Counted from the stretch's first letter, positions 17,699 to 26,774 are shown. The stretch is DNA of 64,000 nucleotides from Thalassotalea sp. (GCA_029237915.1 JAQWHD010000036.1:1-64000), one strand, 5' to 3'. Numbers and translations are program-made. The notes: a model not told the origin generated them from the sequence alone.

Positions 17699-18041
17699 GT
17701 TTCTCTCCGTTAGGCTTTTGTTTGTTTAAGCTTACTTTCAGGTGAATCACCTCATAAACTTTAACAATTGCCCATTTAATAAACATTATTAATATTTTAT
17801 TTAACAGTAAATAACTTATAGCTAAGACTAGCAGAAATAAATTTTGAGAGGATAAAATACAAGTATTCTTTATAAGAAATTTATATGAATTGTACAGCAG
17901 AGTTGACAATTTATTATACGATAAATTATTAGAGCTACAGATAATTTGTAGTTTAAAACTAACTAACAAATCTTATAAAAAATAAAGCCAGCAGATTATT
18001 AATCTGCTGGCTTTTTGTTAAGTATCTTCTTTGTACTGCAA
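17699..18041. other. 343-bp AT-rich gap upstream of gcdH
   Basis: It holds the gcdH leader with a GGAGAGAAACG ribosome binding region and the terminator of the permease gene at 17987-18011. A 104-codon frame here overlaps gcdH, is low-complexity and lacks coding character, so I do not call it. Confidence 0.5.
17984..18017 (-). terminator. Terminator of the permease gene
   Basis: A 12-bp inverted repeat GCCAGCAGATTA / TAATCTGCTGGC (17987-17998 and 18000-18011) is followed on the minus strand by a U-rich tract. It is also T-flanked on the plus strand. Confidence 0.8.
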
Positions 18042-18956
18042 TTAAAAAATAAATTGGTAAAGAAAGCCTGCACCTACAGCCATTGATAAGATTACTGTCA
18101 AAAATGCGATTATCATTTGGTTTTTGAAAATAGATTTTAATAACACTACTTCCGTTAAACTTGCCCCTGCGCTACCAATAATTAATGCCATTACTGCGCC
18201 TAACCCCATGCCTTTTGCAGCTAAAGCTGCGCTTAGTGGAATTACCGCTTCAGCACGAATATACAGAGGAATACCAATTACCGCCGCAATAGGAATTGCA
18301 AGTGGGTTGTCGTCACTTGCTATGCTGGCTACAAATTCAGTTGGCATAAAGCCATAAATCATTGAGCCTACTGCAATGCCGCCAATCAAATAGGGTAATA
18401 CTTTCTTAAAATCAGCCCACGTCGTGTTCCAAATTCGAGTCCACTTACTCACTGGCTTACCATTTTTACCACAACTTGATGCACAGCCACTGGTTTCTGG
18501 GGTTATATAAGCTTCGGCTTTAATATATTTTTCAAAGCCAAGTTTTTCTAATAAATACCCTGCAATAACCGATACACCCATGGCAATAACAAAGTAGAAA
18601 GCTGTCACTTTCAAACCAAAGGTTACAGCAAATAATCCAATGATTATTGGGTTAAGCAATGGACTGGCAAATAAAAACACCATCATGGTGCCAAAACCGG
18701 CCTTTGCTCTAAGCAAACCCTTTAAAAAAGGAATCGTAGAACATGAGCAGAAAGGGGTTATAGCACCTAAGAAACCGGCAATAATATAACCTTTGCCATT
18801 TTTACTGCTTAGTATGCTTTGTATTTTACTTGGCGGAATATATTCCTGTAGCACACCAACAATGTAGCTAATCAGTAAAAAGAGTAGGGTTAGTTCGACA
18901 GCCAAGAAGGCAAACATGTTTAATGCGTCGAAGATCATTTCATTAGTAATAGTCAT
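18042..18956 (-). CDS. Permease of the DUF318/YraQ (ArsP-like) family
   Basis: 304-aa integral membrane protein with about eight membrane segments. The family signature PFCSCSTIPFLKGLL lies near residues 66-82, and a second half-repeat includes GIPLYIRAEAVIPLSAAL. A central cytoplasmic loop holds a Cys cluster (GCASSCGKNGK). Related permeases export arsenicals, including organoarsenicals (ArsP). It is divergent from an ArsR regulator with two operator-like repeats between them. Metalloid or thiol-reactive substrate export is a reasonable inference. Confidence 0.8.
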   Translation of the reverse strand: MTITNEMIFDALNMFAFLAVELTLLFLLISYIVGVLQEYIPPSKIQSILSSKNGKGYIIAGFLGAITPFCSCSTIPFLKGLLRAKAGFGTMMVFLFASPLLNPIIIGLFAVTFGLKVTAFYFVIAMGVSVIAGYLLEKLGFEKYIKAEAYITPETSGCASSCGKNGKPVSKWTRIWNTTWADFKKVLPYLIGGIAVGSMIYGFMPTEFVASIASDDNPLAIPIAAVIGIPLYIRAEAVIPLSAALAAKGMGLGAVMALIIGSAGASLTEVVLLKSIFKNQMIIAFLTVILSMAVGAGFLYQFIF

Positions 18957-18972
18957 TATTTTAAATCTCTAT

Positions 18973-18993
18973 ATTTCTAGATGTGTCGAATTA
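18973..18993. promoter_or_regulatory. ArsR operator-like repeat, copy 1
   Basis: ATTTCTAG, then 6 bp, then TCGAA and TTA. It recurs as a direct repeat at 19021-19041. It lies just upstream of the permease start on the minus strand. Confidence 0.5.
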
Positions 18994-19020
18994 TAAAGAA
19001 AAGGATTCCCTTGTCAATAC

Positions 19021-19041
19021 ATTTCTAGTAATATCGAAATA
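19021..19041. promoter_or_regulatory. ArsR operator-like repeat, copy 2
   Basis: ATTTCTAG, then 6 bp, then TCGAA and ATA. ATTTC and GAAAT form an imperfect dyad. It lies about 30 bp upstream of the arsR start, so ArsR would control itself and the permease. Confidence 0.5.
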
Positions 19042-19071
19042 TGAAGTTAAAACATCATTAAAGAGACTGTT

Positions 19072-19371
19072 ATGGATATTGAAATTATTGCCAAAGCTTT
19101 GAAAGAATTAGGTCATCCTACTCGATTAGCAATATTTAAACGTTTGGTTAAATCAGGCAAACAAGGTGTTGCTGTTGGAGTGGTACAAGAAGAGTTAAAC
19201 GTACCGGGATCAACGCTATCACATCATATTTCTGGTTTAGCATCTGCAGGACTAATTAAACAACGCCGTGAAGGGCGAGTTCTTTATTGTGTGGTTGAAT
19301 ATGAAAAGCTGCTTTGTGTTATTTCATTTCTGCAAGACGAGTGCTGTATTGATGAAGGATCAGGCTTATAA
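19072..19371 (+). CDS. ArsR/SmtB family transcriptional regulator
   Basis: 99-aa winged-helix repressor. LKELGHPTRLAIFKRLVKSG is the N-terminal dimer and helix region, VPGSTLSHHISGLASAGLI the recognition helix, and KQRREGRVLYCVV the wing. The classic ELCVCDL metal site of plasmid ArsR is absent. The only cysteines are C73, C82 and the vicinal pair C91-C92 in the C-terminal tail. That resembles ArsR types whose arsenite site uses C-terminal cysteines. It is divergent from the permease, with two repeats in the shared promoter. Confidence 0.85.
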   Translation: MDIEIIAKALKELGHPTRLAIFKRLVKSGKQGVAVGVVQEELNVPGSTLSHHISGLASAGLIKQRREGRVLYCVVEYEKLLCVISFLQDECCIDEGSGL

Positions 19372-19518
19372 GCGTTAATAGAGCAGAAGCGAAATCCCAA
19401 CCTTATAAAAAGTGCCGTAATCCTTGAGGAGCACTAGCGACATCAGGGACCTCCTGAGGCGTGCTGTTATTTTAAAGATAAATATAGCACTTCGATTATA
19501 GGCACTTTATGAATTAAG

Positions 19519-19551
19519 GAGATCCCGTCCAAAAGCACGACGGGAAGACGG
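19519..19551 (+). repeat. REP-like palindromic repeat, copy 3
   Basis: GAGAT, stem CCCGTC, loop CAAAAGCAC, stem GACGGG, then AAGACGG. Same length, loop and orientation as the copies at 12978 and 13116. It lies in the gap between arsR and the convergent cfa gene. Confidence 0.8.
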
Positions 19552-19565
19552 TGTGTTTTTTATAT

Positions 19566-19619
19566 TTCCATTATGTTAAGTGTTTTTTATAATTCCATTA
19601 TGTTAAGTGTTTTTTATAA
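19566..19619. repeat. Two tandem 27-bp repeats
   Basis: TTCCATTATG followed by TTAAGTGTTTTTTATAA occurs twice without a break, then a third copy begins (TTC). AT-rich, just downstream of the cfa stop codon. No function seen. Confidence 0.75.
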
Positions 19620-19657
19620 TTCAGTGTCGCAATATTCTATTGTTATGACACGGTCTA

Positions 19658-20893
19658 TTATTGTGCTTTTCGGGCGACAAAATGCACCGTACTGGTAGCG
19701 CGCTCTAAAAAAGCACCTTCACAGTAGGCTAAATAGTATAGCCATAAACGCTTAAAGCGTTCATCATAGCCAAATTGTGTTAGTTGATTAAACGATTGTA
19801 AAAAGCGGGTACGCCAATCAGCTAATGTGCGGGCATAATCTAAGCCAATATCATGTAGCTCTTCTAACACGCAGCTGGTTTCTTTAGTCAGCATATTATT
19901 CATCAAGTTAATTGACGGTAAAAAGCCTCCTGGAAAGATATAGCGCTGGATAAAGTCGACATTATGTAGGTAGTGTTCAAAGCGTTGGTCGGCAATGGTA
20001 ATTGCTTGAATAAGCAAACGTCCGCCAGGCTTTAATCTGTCATTACATTGCTTAAAAAAGCTTTGCATGTATTCATAGCCAACCGCTTCAATCATTTCAA
20101 TAGAAACAACCTTGTCGTAACTGCCGGTTAGATTGCGGTAATCTTCTTTGAGTAAGGTGATTTTGTCTTCAAGATTCAGCTCTTTTACGCGTTGCTCTGC
20201 ATATTCATGCTGAGCATCTGAAATAGTGGTTGTGGTAACTTTACAGCCATAATTAGATGCAGCATAAATGGCTAACCCGCCCCACCCAGTACCAATTTCT
20301 AGAATATGGTCGCTTTCGTTTAATTGCAAACGTTGGCAGATCATTTCTAATTTATGCAGTTGCGCTTGCTCTAATGTTGCATCACTACTTGGGTATATTG
20401 CTGATGAATACATCATCTCTTTATCTAAAAAGCGAGTGTATAATTCATTACCAAGGTCATAATGGGCAAGGATATTCTTTTTAGAGCCAGACTTACTATT
20501 ATGATTACGGCGATGGAACATCTTGTATTTGAGTTTATTAATCCACGCCATTTTTTGCTCAAGCTGATCGGTTAATTTTTGCGCTTTAGCAAAAATGCGA
20601 ATAATTGTGGTTAGGTCTGGAGAACTCCATTTGTTGTCTATAAAAGCTTGGGCCACACCAATGCTGCCACCCTTAACAAAATCGATATAAGCCGTAGGGT
20701 CGTTTATGATCATTTTACTTTGTAGTTGCGCATTATTACTTTGCTCAATATTGCCAAAGCTATAGGTATTTTCACCTTCAATAACTTCAAGCGAACCTTC
20801 TTCTATTCGATTTAATAAAGCAAATACCAACTGACGGCATCGGCTATTTATCCATGTAATTTTTTGCTGTGAATGATCAATGGTGCTTTCCAC
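19658..20893 (-). CDS. cfa: Cyclopropane-fatty-acyl-phospholipid synthase family methyltransferase
   Basis: 411-aa SAM-dependent methyltransferase acting on unsaturated acyl chains of membrane phospholipids. An N-terminal lipid-binding domain (about 1-110) precedes the Rossmann domain with ILEIGTGWGGLAIYAA (SAM site). VVSIEMIEAVGYEYM carries the conserved Glu, and HYDLGNELYTRFLDKEMMYSSAIY is typical of Cfa. It is last in the operon led by the ECF sigma factor. In that context it could methylate unsaturated chains on the way to furan or other modified fatty acids rather than make plain cyclopropanes. Confidence 0.88.
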   Translation of the reverse strand: MESTIDHSQQKITWINSRCRQLVFALLNRIEEGSLEVIEGENTYSFGNIEQSNNAQLQSKMIINDPTAYIDFVKGGSIGVAQAFIDNKWSSPDLTTIIRIFAKAQKLTDQLEQKMAWINKLKYKMFHRRNHNSKSGSKKNILAHYDLGNELYTRFLDKEMMYSSAIYPSSDATLEQAQLHKLEMICQRLQLNESDHILEIGTGWGGLAIYAASNYGCKVTTTTISDAQHEYAEQRVKELNLEDKITLLKEDYRNLTGSYDKVVSIEMIEAVGYEYMQSFFKQCNDRLKPGGRLLIQAITIADQRFEHYLHNVDFIQRYIFPGGFLPSINLMNNMLTKETSCVLEELHDIGLDYARTLADWRTRFLQSFNQLTQFGYDERFKRLWLYYLAYCEGAFLERATSTVHFVARKAQ

Positions 20894-20958
20894 GTAACTC
20901 TCCAGTATTTTTTTATAACTTATTTTATTTAACGTATGCTGAGATAAATAAGATCTGT

Positions 20959-21753
20959 TTATTTTGTATTATTTTTAGTTTGGTATGAAATAAAGGGCAC
21001 TTTCTTTATAAATAATTTAAGGGCTTGCCAATAAATTCCGGACACTATTTTTAATGTCATTAATGGTAATGCTAACCAAATATTGAGCATCGCTTGCTTT
21101 GAGAAACTGTGCTGTTTTAACGCTAACGTGGCATCAAATAATTTACTGTTAGTATCTTCTGTCTTGCTAGTATGGTTGGCAATGTGAACTAACAGCTCAC
21201 TCTTTTCATGCAATGGCGGCTTTACTGTCCAGTGATATTGCATGTTTAAATCCATAAACGGTGATACATGAAACTCTTTTTCACTGACATTGCTGCCTTG
21301 CATATCAATTAAATAATAATGGCATTGATTCCATGGTGTATTACTTACCTCGGCTAACATATACACACATTGTTGCTTGCCATCCTTGGTCAAATCATAG
21401 CAAAAGTAGAAGTTAGCCGGACTAAAGTAAATACCAAAGCAGCGAGCTTGAACTAGCATAGAAATACTATCACCTTGATAGTCGCCGCCAAGACTTTTCA
21501 CTTTATCTTGAATACGAATAAGTAAGCTGTCGTTGTCACCTTGACCTTTTAAGTAATCTTGCTCGACAAAGCGGATAGGGTTATACCAATGTTTACCAAA
21601 AATGGGCCCTGGTAATTTATCTGCCATTACTTCTTTTACGTCTAGGCACAGCATATAAAGGGAGTAACTAAAGTGATGTGGTTTTGGCGAAAAACGACGA
21701 TGCCTAACTTGCCCACGATAGATACGACTTTGAATTGATAATTTATTATCCAT
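20959..21753 (-). CDS. DUF1365 family protein
   Basis: 264 aa. IYRGQVRHRRFSPKPHHFSYSLYMLCLDV at the start and CFGIYFSPANFYFCYD in the middle are DUF1365 signatures. The biochemical role is unknown to me. The family almost always sits beside a Cfa-like methyltransferase and an FAD oxidoreductase, as here, so it probably works on membrane fatty acids. There is one hydrophobic segment near the C-terminus (LNIWLALPLMTLKIVSGIYW). The gap to cfa is 65 bp, in the same operon. Confidence 0.82.
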   Translation of the reverse strand: MDNKLSIQSRIYRGQVRHRRFSPKPHHFSYSLYMLCLDVKEVMADKLPGPIFGKHWYNPIRFVEQDYLKGQGDNDSLLIRIQDKVKSLGGDYQGDSISMLVQARCFGIYFSPANFYFCYDLTKDGKQQCVYMLAEVSNTPWNQCHYYLIDMQGSNVSEKEFHVSPFMDLNMQYHWTVKPPLHEKSELLVHIANHTSKTEDTNSKLFDATLALKQHSFSKQAMLNIWLALPLMTLKIVSGIYWQALKLFIKKVPFISYQTKNNTK

Positions 21754-21805
21754 AGCCTAACAATCCAAATGAGAGTTTAAGAAAAATCGTCCGGTCAATG
21801 TCATG

Positions 21806-23059
21806 TTATAACTCACAGCCAAATCGAGCGCCAACATCAACTGCGCTACGAACGCCGTCCTCATGAAAACCGTTATACCAATAAGCACCAGTGAAGTGAG
21901 TATTGTTTTGCCCGCAAATTTTATGTCGTTGTAGCTGCGCCTTTAAACTTTCAACATTGAACACAGGGTGATGGTAAACAAACTTACGTAAAATTTTCGA
22001 CTCATCAATCGCTTCATTTTGATTTAGCGTGACACAAAATGTGGTGTCGTCTTGTAAGCCTTGTAAAATATTCATGTTGTAAGTAACACTCGCTGGTTTG
22101 GTGCGGTTGTCGCTTAGTTGGTAATTCCAGCTCGCCCAAGTTTTTCTGCGTTTAGGCAATAGACTGACATCGGTATGTAAAACAACATCATTAGGGCTAT
22201 ATTGCATTGCGCCGAGTATGGTTTGTTCGTCATCATTAGCATCGCCTAATAGCGCTAAGGCTTGGTCAGAATGACAAGCAAAAACTACTTCATCAAATTC
22301 TCGTACATCACCATTGTTAAAATGTAATTGTACTTTCTCATTATGACGAGTGACTTTACTAATGTCAGAATTAAGCTCGATGTTGTCGGCAAATTGTTTT
22401 ATCAACGGCGTAATGTATGAGCGAGAGCCATTAGGAATAACATACCATTGTGGCCTATCCGATATATTTAATAAGCCGTGATTATTAAAAAACTGCACAA
22501 AGAATTTAAACTGAAAACCTTGCATTTGTTCTAACGAACTTGACCAAATCGCTGCGCCCATTGGTAGGATATAGTGATTAGAAAAATACTCATTAAAGCC
22601 ATTGGCATCTAAAAATTCACCTAAGGTAAGTTGTTCATTAAACTGGTCGTCACTATAGGCTTGTTTACATAGTTTATTGAATTTTAGGATTTGCATGATC
22701 AGTTGCCAAAATTTGGGCCTAAAGATATTGCGTCTTTGTACGAATAAAGTGTCTAGATTATTACCATTATATTCTAGTCCGGTTTGGCAATTATGCACGG
22801 CAAAGCTCATTTCACTTTCTTGCTTACCTATGCCAATATTTGTCAGTAATTTAAGGAAATTAGGGTAGGTTTTATTGTTAAATACAATGAAGCCAGTATC
22901 GATAACATAATTTTTATTGTTAACCTCTACATCAACTGTTGCGGTATGCCCGCCAATATAATCGTTCTTTTCAAATACGGTTACTTGGTGTTTCTGGCTT
23001 AATAAATAGGCCGAGGTTAAACCTGAAATTCCTGAGCCTATAATGGCAATGTTTTTCAT
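21806..23059 (-). CDS. NAD(P)/FAD-dependent oxidoreductase
   Basis: 417-aa flavoprotein of the amine-oxidase/desaturase-like superfamily. The N-terminal dinucleotide motif is IAIIGSGISGLTSAYLL (residues 4-20), followed by VFEKNDYIGGHTATV. The C-terminal TGAYWYNGFHEDGVRSA closes the FAD fold. Proteins of this type cluster with Cfa and DUF1365. By analogy with Rhodobacter genes for unsaturated and furan fatty acids, a membrane acyl chain may be oxidised. It overlaps the SDR gene by one base. Confidence 0.82.
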   Translation of the reverse strand: MKNIAIIGSGISGLTSAYLLSQKHQVTVFEKNDYIGGHTATVDVEVNNKNYVIDTGFIVFNNKTYPNFLKLLTNIGIGKQESEMSFAVHNCQTGLEYNGNNLDTLFVQRRNIFRPKFWQLIMQILKFNKLCKQAYSDDQFNEQLTLGEFLDANGFNEYFSNHYILPMGAAIWSSSLEQMQGFQFKFFVQFFNNHGLLNISDRPQWYVIPNGSRSYITPLIKQFADNIELNSDISKVTRHNEKVQLHFNNGDVREFDEVVFACHSDQALALLGDANDDEQTILGAMQYSPNDVVLHTDVSLLPKRRKTWASWNYQLSDNRTKPASVTYNMNILQGLQDDTTFCVTLNQNEAIDESKILRKFVYHHPVFNVESLKAQLQRHKICGQNNTHFTGAYWYNGFHEDGVRSAVDVGARFGCEL

Positions 23060-23787
23060 TAGCGAATACTCCTAGCTATCAGCCACTGCCAAAGAGGGGC
23101 GGGTAGCATCGCAATTAATTTTAAAAGGTAAGTGAAACGTTTAGGAAAGTGTAAGTAAGATTTTTTTGCTTTAACGCCTTGGTAAATACGACTGGCCGCA
23201 TCAATACTGGTGATTTTAAATGGCATGTCGAAAGTGTTCTTATCAGTCAATGGTGTTTCTACAAAACCAGGATGAACAAGGGTTACGCCAATATTATGTT
23301 TACTTAAATCGATACGTATTGAATTAGCTAAATAATCAAGTCCCGCTTTCGATGCGCCATAAGCTTCTGCTCTTGGCAGTGGCAGTATGGTTACGCTTGA
23401 ACTAACTAATACCACTTGGCTACCACTAGTCATTTTCGGTAATAGAAAATGCAATAAATGGCCAATAGCAATTAAGTTTACATTAATAATGTGCTGAAAA
23501 AGGCTATTGTTAAAGCTGGTAACATCATCAATATATTCACAATCTCCAGCGTTCAAAATAATAATGTCGAGTTGTTTAATATCGCTAACGGCTTGTTCAA
23601 TATCAGCGGTTTTGGTGATATCAAATGACAATGTTAATAGTGGTTTCGTATCTGTATCATCACTTAACTGTGCTAGTTTTTCTTGATTACGGCCACAAGC
23701 AATAACGTCATGGCCTTGTTTTAAATACTGGTGCACTAAAGCTTCACCAATACCAGATGTTGCTCCAGTAATTAATACCTTACTCAT
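23059..23787 (-). CDS. Short-chain dehydrogenase/reductase
   Basis: 242-aa SDR. The NAD(P) motif is TGATSGIGEAL (residues 7-17), with a NAG-like IILNAGD and the catalytic YGASK (Tyr/Lys). SSVTILPLPRAEAYGASKAGLDYL follows the standard order. The C-terminus has a membrane-proximal hydrophobic stretch. The start overlaps the SnoaL-like gene by 4 bp (ATGA type), so translation is coupled. The substrate is unknown; the operon suggests a lipid intermediate. Confidence 0.85.
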   Translation of the reverse strand: MSKVLITGATSGIGEALVHQYLKQGHDVIACGRNQEKLAQLSDDTDTKPLLTLSFDITKTADIEQAVSDIKQLDIIILNAGDCEYIDDVTSFNNSLFQHIINVNLIAIGHLLHFLLPKMTSGSQVVLVSSSVTILPLPRAEAYGASKAGLDYLANSIRIDLSKHNIGVTLVHPGFVETPLTDKNTFDMPFKITSIDAASRIYQGVKAKKSYLHFPKRFTYLLKLIAMLPAPLWQWLIARSIR

Positions 23788-24290
23788 TTGGCGGCTCTGG
23801 CTTTAATGGCTTTAATTACCTTGCCAACCACAGGAATGTGCTCGTATAACATCGCACCTACATCGATATAATCACGATGAAAATAGACCTTGCCTTGAGT
23901 TCTTTTAATGTGCGAATGCCCTTCAACGGTTACAGGCTTGCCTTTATTTAATTGCTTATGAGAGAACTCCATAGACCAATAAATTGCTGCGCCATCGCCT
24001 TCACATAACGTTTCAATAATCATGAAATGACAACTACTTAGGTTGGTATAAAGGTTAGCGAAATAGTCATGCAAATTTTCTAGACCAACAATTTTGTGCA
24101 TTGGGTCAGAAAATTCAATGTCTTGAGCATAAATCTCGTTAAGTAACTCTAAATTTTCAGTATTTAGTTGTTGGTAGATATTGATAAAGTTACTTAACCA
24201 AGCAGGCGTGTTTGTTTCGCTTGCATATAAAACATCATTGATATTTAAAGTTGTTGAGTCGCTTTGCTCTGTGCTCACAGTATTTTCCAT
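23784..24290 (-). CDS. Nuclear transport factor 2 / SnoaL-like protein
   Basis: 168-aa alpha+beta cone-fold protein: LNEIYAQDIEFSDPMHKIVGLENLHDYFANLY and VEGHSHIKRTQGKVYFHRDYIDVGAMLYEHIPVVG are typical of the NTF2/SnoaL family. Such domains act as small isomerases, cyclases or binding subunits. The role here is unknown. It lies between photolyase (79-bp gap) and the SDR (4-bp overlap), in the ECF sigma operon. Confidence 0.78.
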   Translation of the reverse strand: MENTVSTEQSDSTTLNINDVLYASETNTPAWLSNFINIYQQLNTENLELLNEIYAQDIEFSDPMHKIVGLENLHDYFANLYTNLSSCHFMIIETLCEGDGAAIYWSMEFSHKQLNKGKPVTVEGHSHIKRTQGKVYFHRDYIDVGAMLYEHIPVVGKVIKAIKARAAK

Positions 24291-24368
24291 AACTTTCTCT
24301 ATAAGTATTTAATTTATATTAATTAATCAATTTAATGAAGTGTTAATTGTTAACCTTATTGTCAAAAA

Positions 24369-25793
24369 TCAACTGTTGGTCTTATAAAATTCTAGAGCTG
24401 CTAGTCGAGCCAATTTATGATCTACAATTGCAGGCCAGTAGCAGGTTAAATTTTGCTGAGCTAGGTATTGATGAGGAAAATGCAGGTGTTTAATCGGTAC
24501 TTCCTTTAGCTCTGGCAAATACTTACGGATAAAATCACCATTAGGATCAAATTTTTGACTTTGGCTGATAGGATTGAATACCCGAAAATACGGTTGAGCA
24601 TCACAACCTGTTCCTGCTGACCACTGCCAACCACCATTATTAGCAGCTAAGTCACAATCGATTAATTGTTCACTAAAATACTTCTCACCTAAACGCCAAT
24701 CAATAAGCAGGTGCTTAGTTAAAAAACTAGCGACTATCATACGTAAGCGATTATGCATCCAGCCTGTGGTATTTAACTGCCTCATTGCTGCATCAACAAT
24801 GGGATAGCCGGTTTTTCCTTGTTGCCAAGCCTGTAATCGCTTTGGATTATTTGGCCAAGGTAGGGCGTTATATTTTTCCCGGAAGTTTTCACTTTTGCAT
24901 AGCTTTGGAAAGTGCCACAGCAGATGACGGTAGAACTCACGCCAGATTAATTCATTTAACCAGGTAAATTCGTCTGAGTCGTTACTGATTAAAATATCGG
25001 GATAACGTTGCATAATTAGCACAAGTAAATAACGAGGGCTGAGAGCGCCAATGGCTAAATAAGGAGAAAAGCCAGATGTTCCCTTTATTGATGGTATATC
25101 TCGGTGTTGATTATAATCGCTTATTTTATCGCTTAAGAAATTGCCAATAACATTAGCTTCAACGCTATCAATTAATGGCCAGTGACTTGAGTCTTTAGTC
25201 GTCAGGTTTTTTCTTAAAGCGGCTAATTGTAAAACGCAATTATGTTCTTGCTTGGAATTTGAATTGGAACTGGAATTTAGGCTTGAATTTTTGTTCTTCG
25301 GGTAGCGATATATATAGCTAAAGCCATTGTCTCTAACATAACGTAACCAAGACTTTTTAAACGGGGTAAAAACCTTATACATATCACTGCTTAGGTTTAC
25401 TACCTTACCATGAGGTACAATTACATCAGCACAAAATAAAGATAAATCGCAGCCAAGTTGCTGTAATTTTTTATCGCGATCACGCTCGTTTATTTCTATT
25501 TCACTGTTGGCAATAACTGCTTTATTTTGCTTTATTGCATGCTCTCTTAAGTAATCGATTTGACCTTGAAAGTCACCAACATCAATAATAGTTAAGCTAA
25601 TGCCTAGCTGTAATAACTGCTCACTTAATAGCTGTAAGTGCCTTAATATAAAGTCAGTTTTTATTGGTGCTTGGTTATGCTTTTGCCATTGCTCAGGTGT
25701 GGCCAGGTATATTGCCTGTTTATCGCCTTGAGCGAGTGCATGATCAAGGGCTGGGTTGTCATGTACTCGCAAATCGTTACGAAACCAAAGCAT
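24369..25793 (-). CDS. phrB: Deoxyribodipyrimidine photolyase
   Basis: 474-aa class I CPD photolyase that uses blue light, FADH- and an antenna to split pyrimidine dimers. The N-terminal LWFRNDLRVHDNPALDHAL starts the antenna (Rossmann) domain. The FAD domain has GTSGFSPYLAIGALSPRYLL, WLNELIWREFYRHLLWHFP, MRQLNTTGWMHNRLRMIVASFLTKHLLIDWR and NNGGWQWSAGTGCDAQPYFRVFNP. A flexible Ser/Asn-rich insert lies near residue 175. It sits inside the ECF-sigma/ChrR operon, which suggests induction by photo-oxidative stress. Confidence 0.93.
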   Translation of the reverse strand: MLWFRNDLRVHDNPALDHALAQGDKQAIYLATPEQWQKHNQAPIKTDFILRHLQLLSEQLLQLGISLTIIDVGDFQGQIDYLREHAIKQNKAVIANSEIEINERDRDKKLQQLGCDLSLFCADVIVPHGKVVNLSSDMYKVFTPFKKSWLRYVRDNGFSYIYRYPKNKNSSLNSSSNSNSKQEHNCVLQLAALRKNLTTKDSSHWPLIDSVEANVIGNFLSDKISDYNQHRDIPSIKGTSGFSPYLAIGALSPRYLLVLIMQRYPDILISNDSDEFTWLNELIWREFYRHLLWHFPKLCKSENFREKYNALPWPNNPKRLQAWQQGKTGYPIVDAAMRQLNTTGWMHNRLRMIVASFLTKHLLIDWRLGEKYFSEQLIDCDLAANNGGWQWSAGTGCDAQPYFRVFNPISQSQKFDPNGDFIRKYLPELKEVPIKHLHFPHQYLAQQNLTCYWPAIVDHKLARLAALEFYKTNS

Positions 25794-25829
25794 TAAAGGC
25801 AGTCCTTTTGTTTACTATCAAGCGAAAAA

Positions 25830-26774
25830 TTAGTAACCGTAACGTAGTTTTAGTTGTGCTGGGTACGGGTTCAAATAACTTTGTTGTTGTAAGTATTGCT
25901 TTGGAAACGTTAATAAGTAATGTTTAATCAAAGTTAAAGGTACAACTAATGGCACTATGCCTTGGCGGTAATCTTCAATCTGTGAACAAAGCTCTTGTTT
26001 TTCCATTGCTGATAAATGTTTAGAAAAATAGCCCTGCATATGTTGTAAAGTGTTGGCGTGTTTTCTGCGTGTGGCTTTAATTTTTAAAGCGGTCATTAAG
26101 CCAAGAATATATTGCTGCGCCATATCTTCAAGTGATAGATCAGCACGAGCTAATAACTGTCCTAGGGCTTTGTAAGCAACTAAGTCGTGGCTCATCACTG
26201 TATATTTGTAACGGCTATGGAAACTGGTTAGTTTATGCTTAGTTAAACCTGATGACACAAGTTCTTGCCAGCTGCGATAAGTAAAAACACGAGCAACAAA
26301 ATTTTCTCTGATCACTTGGTCATTTAAACGACCATTTTCTTCACAAGGCAATAGCGGGTTAGCTGCCATCACTTCTCTTGCGAATGTACCTATGCCGTCT
26401 GACGTTGAACCTTTACCATCGGCACTATAGACTTTTACCCTTTCCATGCCACAGCTTGGACTTTTAGCGCAAAAAATATAACCACTAAACTTTTCAGCAA
26501 CTTTGGCCACTCGTTTGCCATACTCAGCTAATGCTTCAGTTACATCGCCACTTCCGTCTGGTCTAGATACTGAAATAATATCATCGTTCTTAATTTGACG
26601 TATGGTAGGTCTAGGGACAGGTAAACCAATCGCTACTTCTGGGCAAAAAGCTCTGTACTGAACGTGGTTACCTAACTCTTCTACGCAAAAGTGTGATGTT
26701 TTGGCACTTGAGTCATAACGAACATTTTGTCCTACTAAGCAGGCGCTGATACCGATAGTAATTGGTTTAGTCAT
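25830..26774 (-). CDS. DUF523-DUF1722 fusion protein (YbbK/YbgA-like)
   Basis: About 314 aa from ATG 26774. DUF523 domain (residues 1-150): ISACLVGQNVRYDSS and FCPEVAIGLPVPRPTIR, with AKSPSCGMERVKVY. DUF1722 (YbgA) domain (about 185-300): FHSRYKYTVMSHDLVAYKALG. Function is unknown; YbgA-like genes often lie next to photolyase, as here. A longer frame to 26864 exists. The sigma-type promoter at 26826-26853 lies inside that extension and argues for the shorter start. The N-terminal MTKPITIGISACLVG also matches family beginnings. Confidence 0.82.
   Translation of the reverse strand: MTKPITIGISACLVGQNVRYDSSAKTSHFCVEELGNHVQYRAFCPEVAIGLPVPRPTIRQIKNDDIISVSRPDGSGDVTEALAEYGKRVAKVAEKFSGYIFCAKSPSCGMERVKVYSADGKGSTSDGIGTFAREVMAANPLLPCEENGRLNDQVIRENFVARVFTYRSWQELVSSGLTKHKLTSFHSRYKYTVMSHDLVAYKALGQLLARADLSLEDMAQQYILGLMTALKIKATRRKHANTLQHMQGYFSKHLSAMEKQELCSQIEDYRQGIVPLVVPLTLIKHYLLTFPKQYLQQQSYLNPYPAQLKLRYGY

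Noticed and set aside
17655-17969. 104-codon frame upstream of and overlapping gcdH
   Set aside because: It overlaps the gcdH start in another frame, is low in complexity, and has no ribosome binding site or family pattern.
19566-19619. CRISPR array
   Set aside because: Only two copies of a 27-bp AT-rich unit in direct contact, with no spacers.
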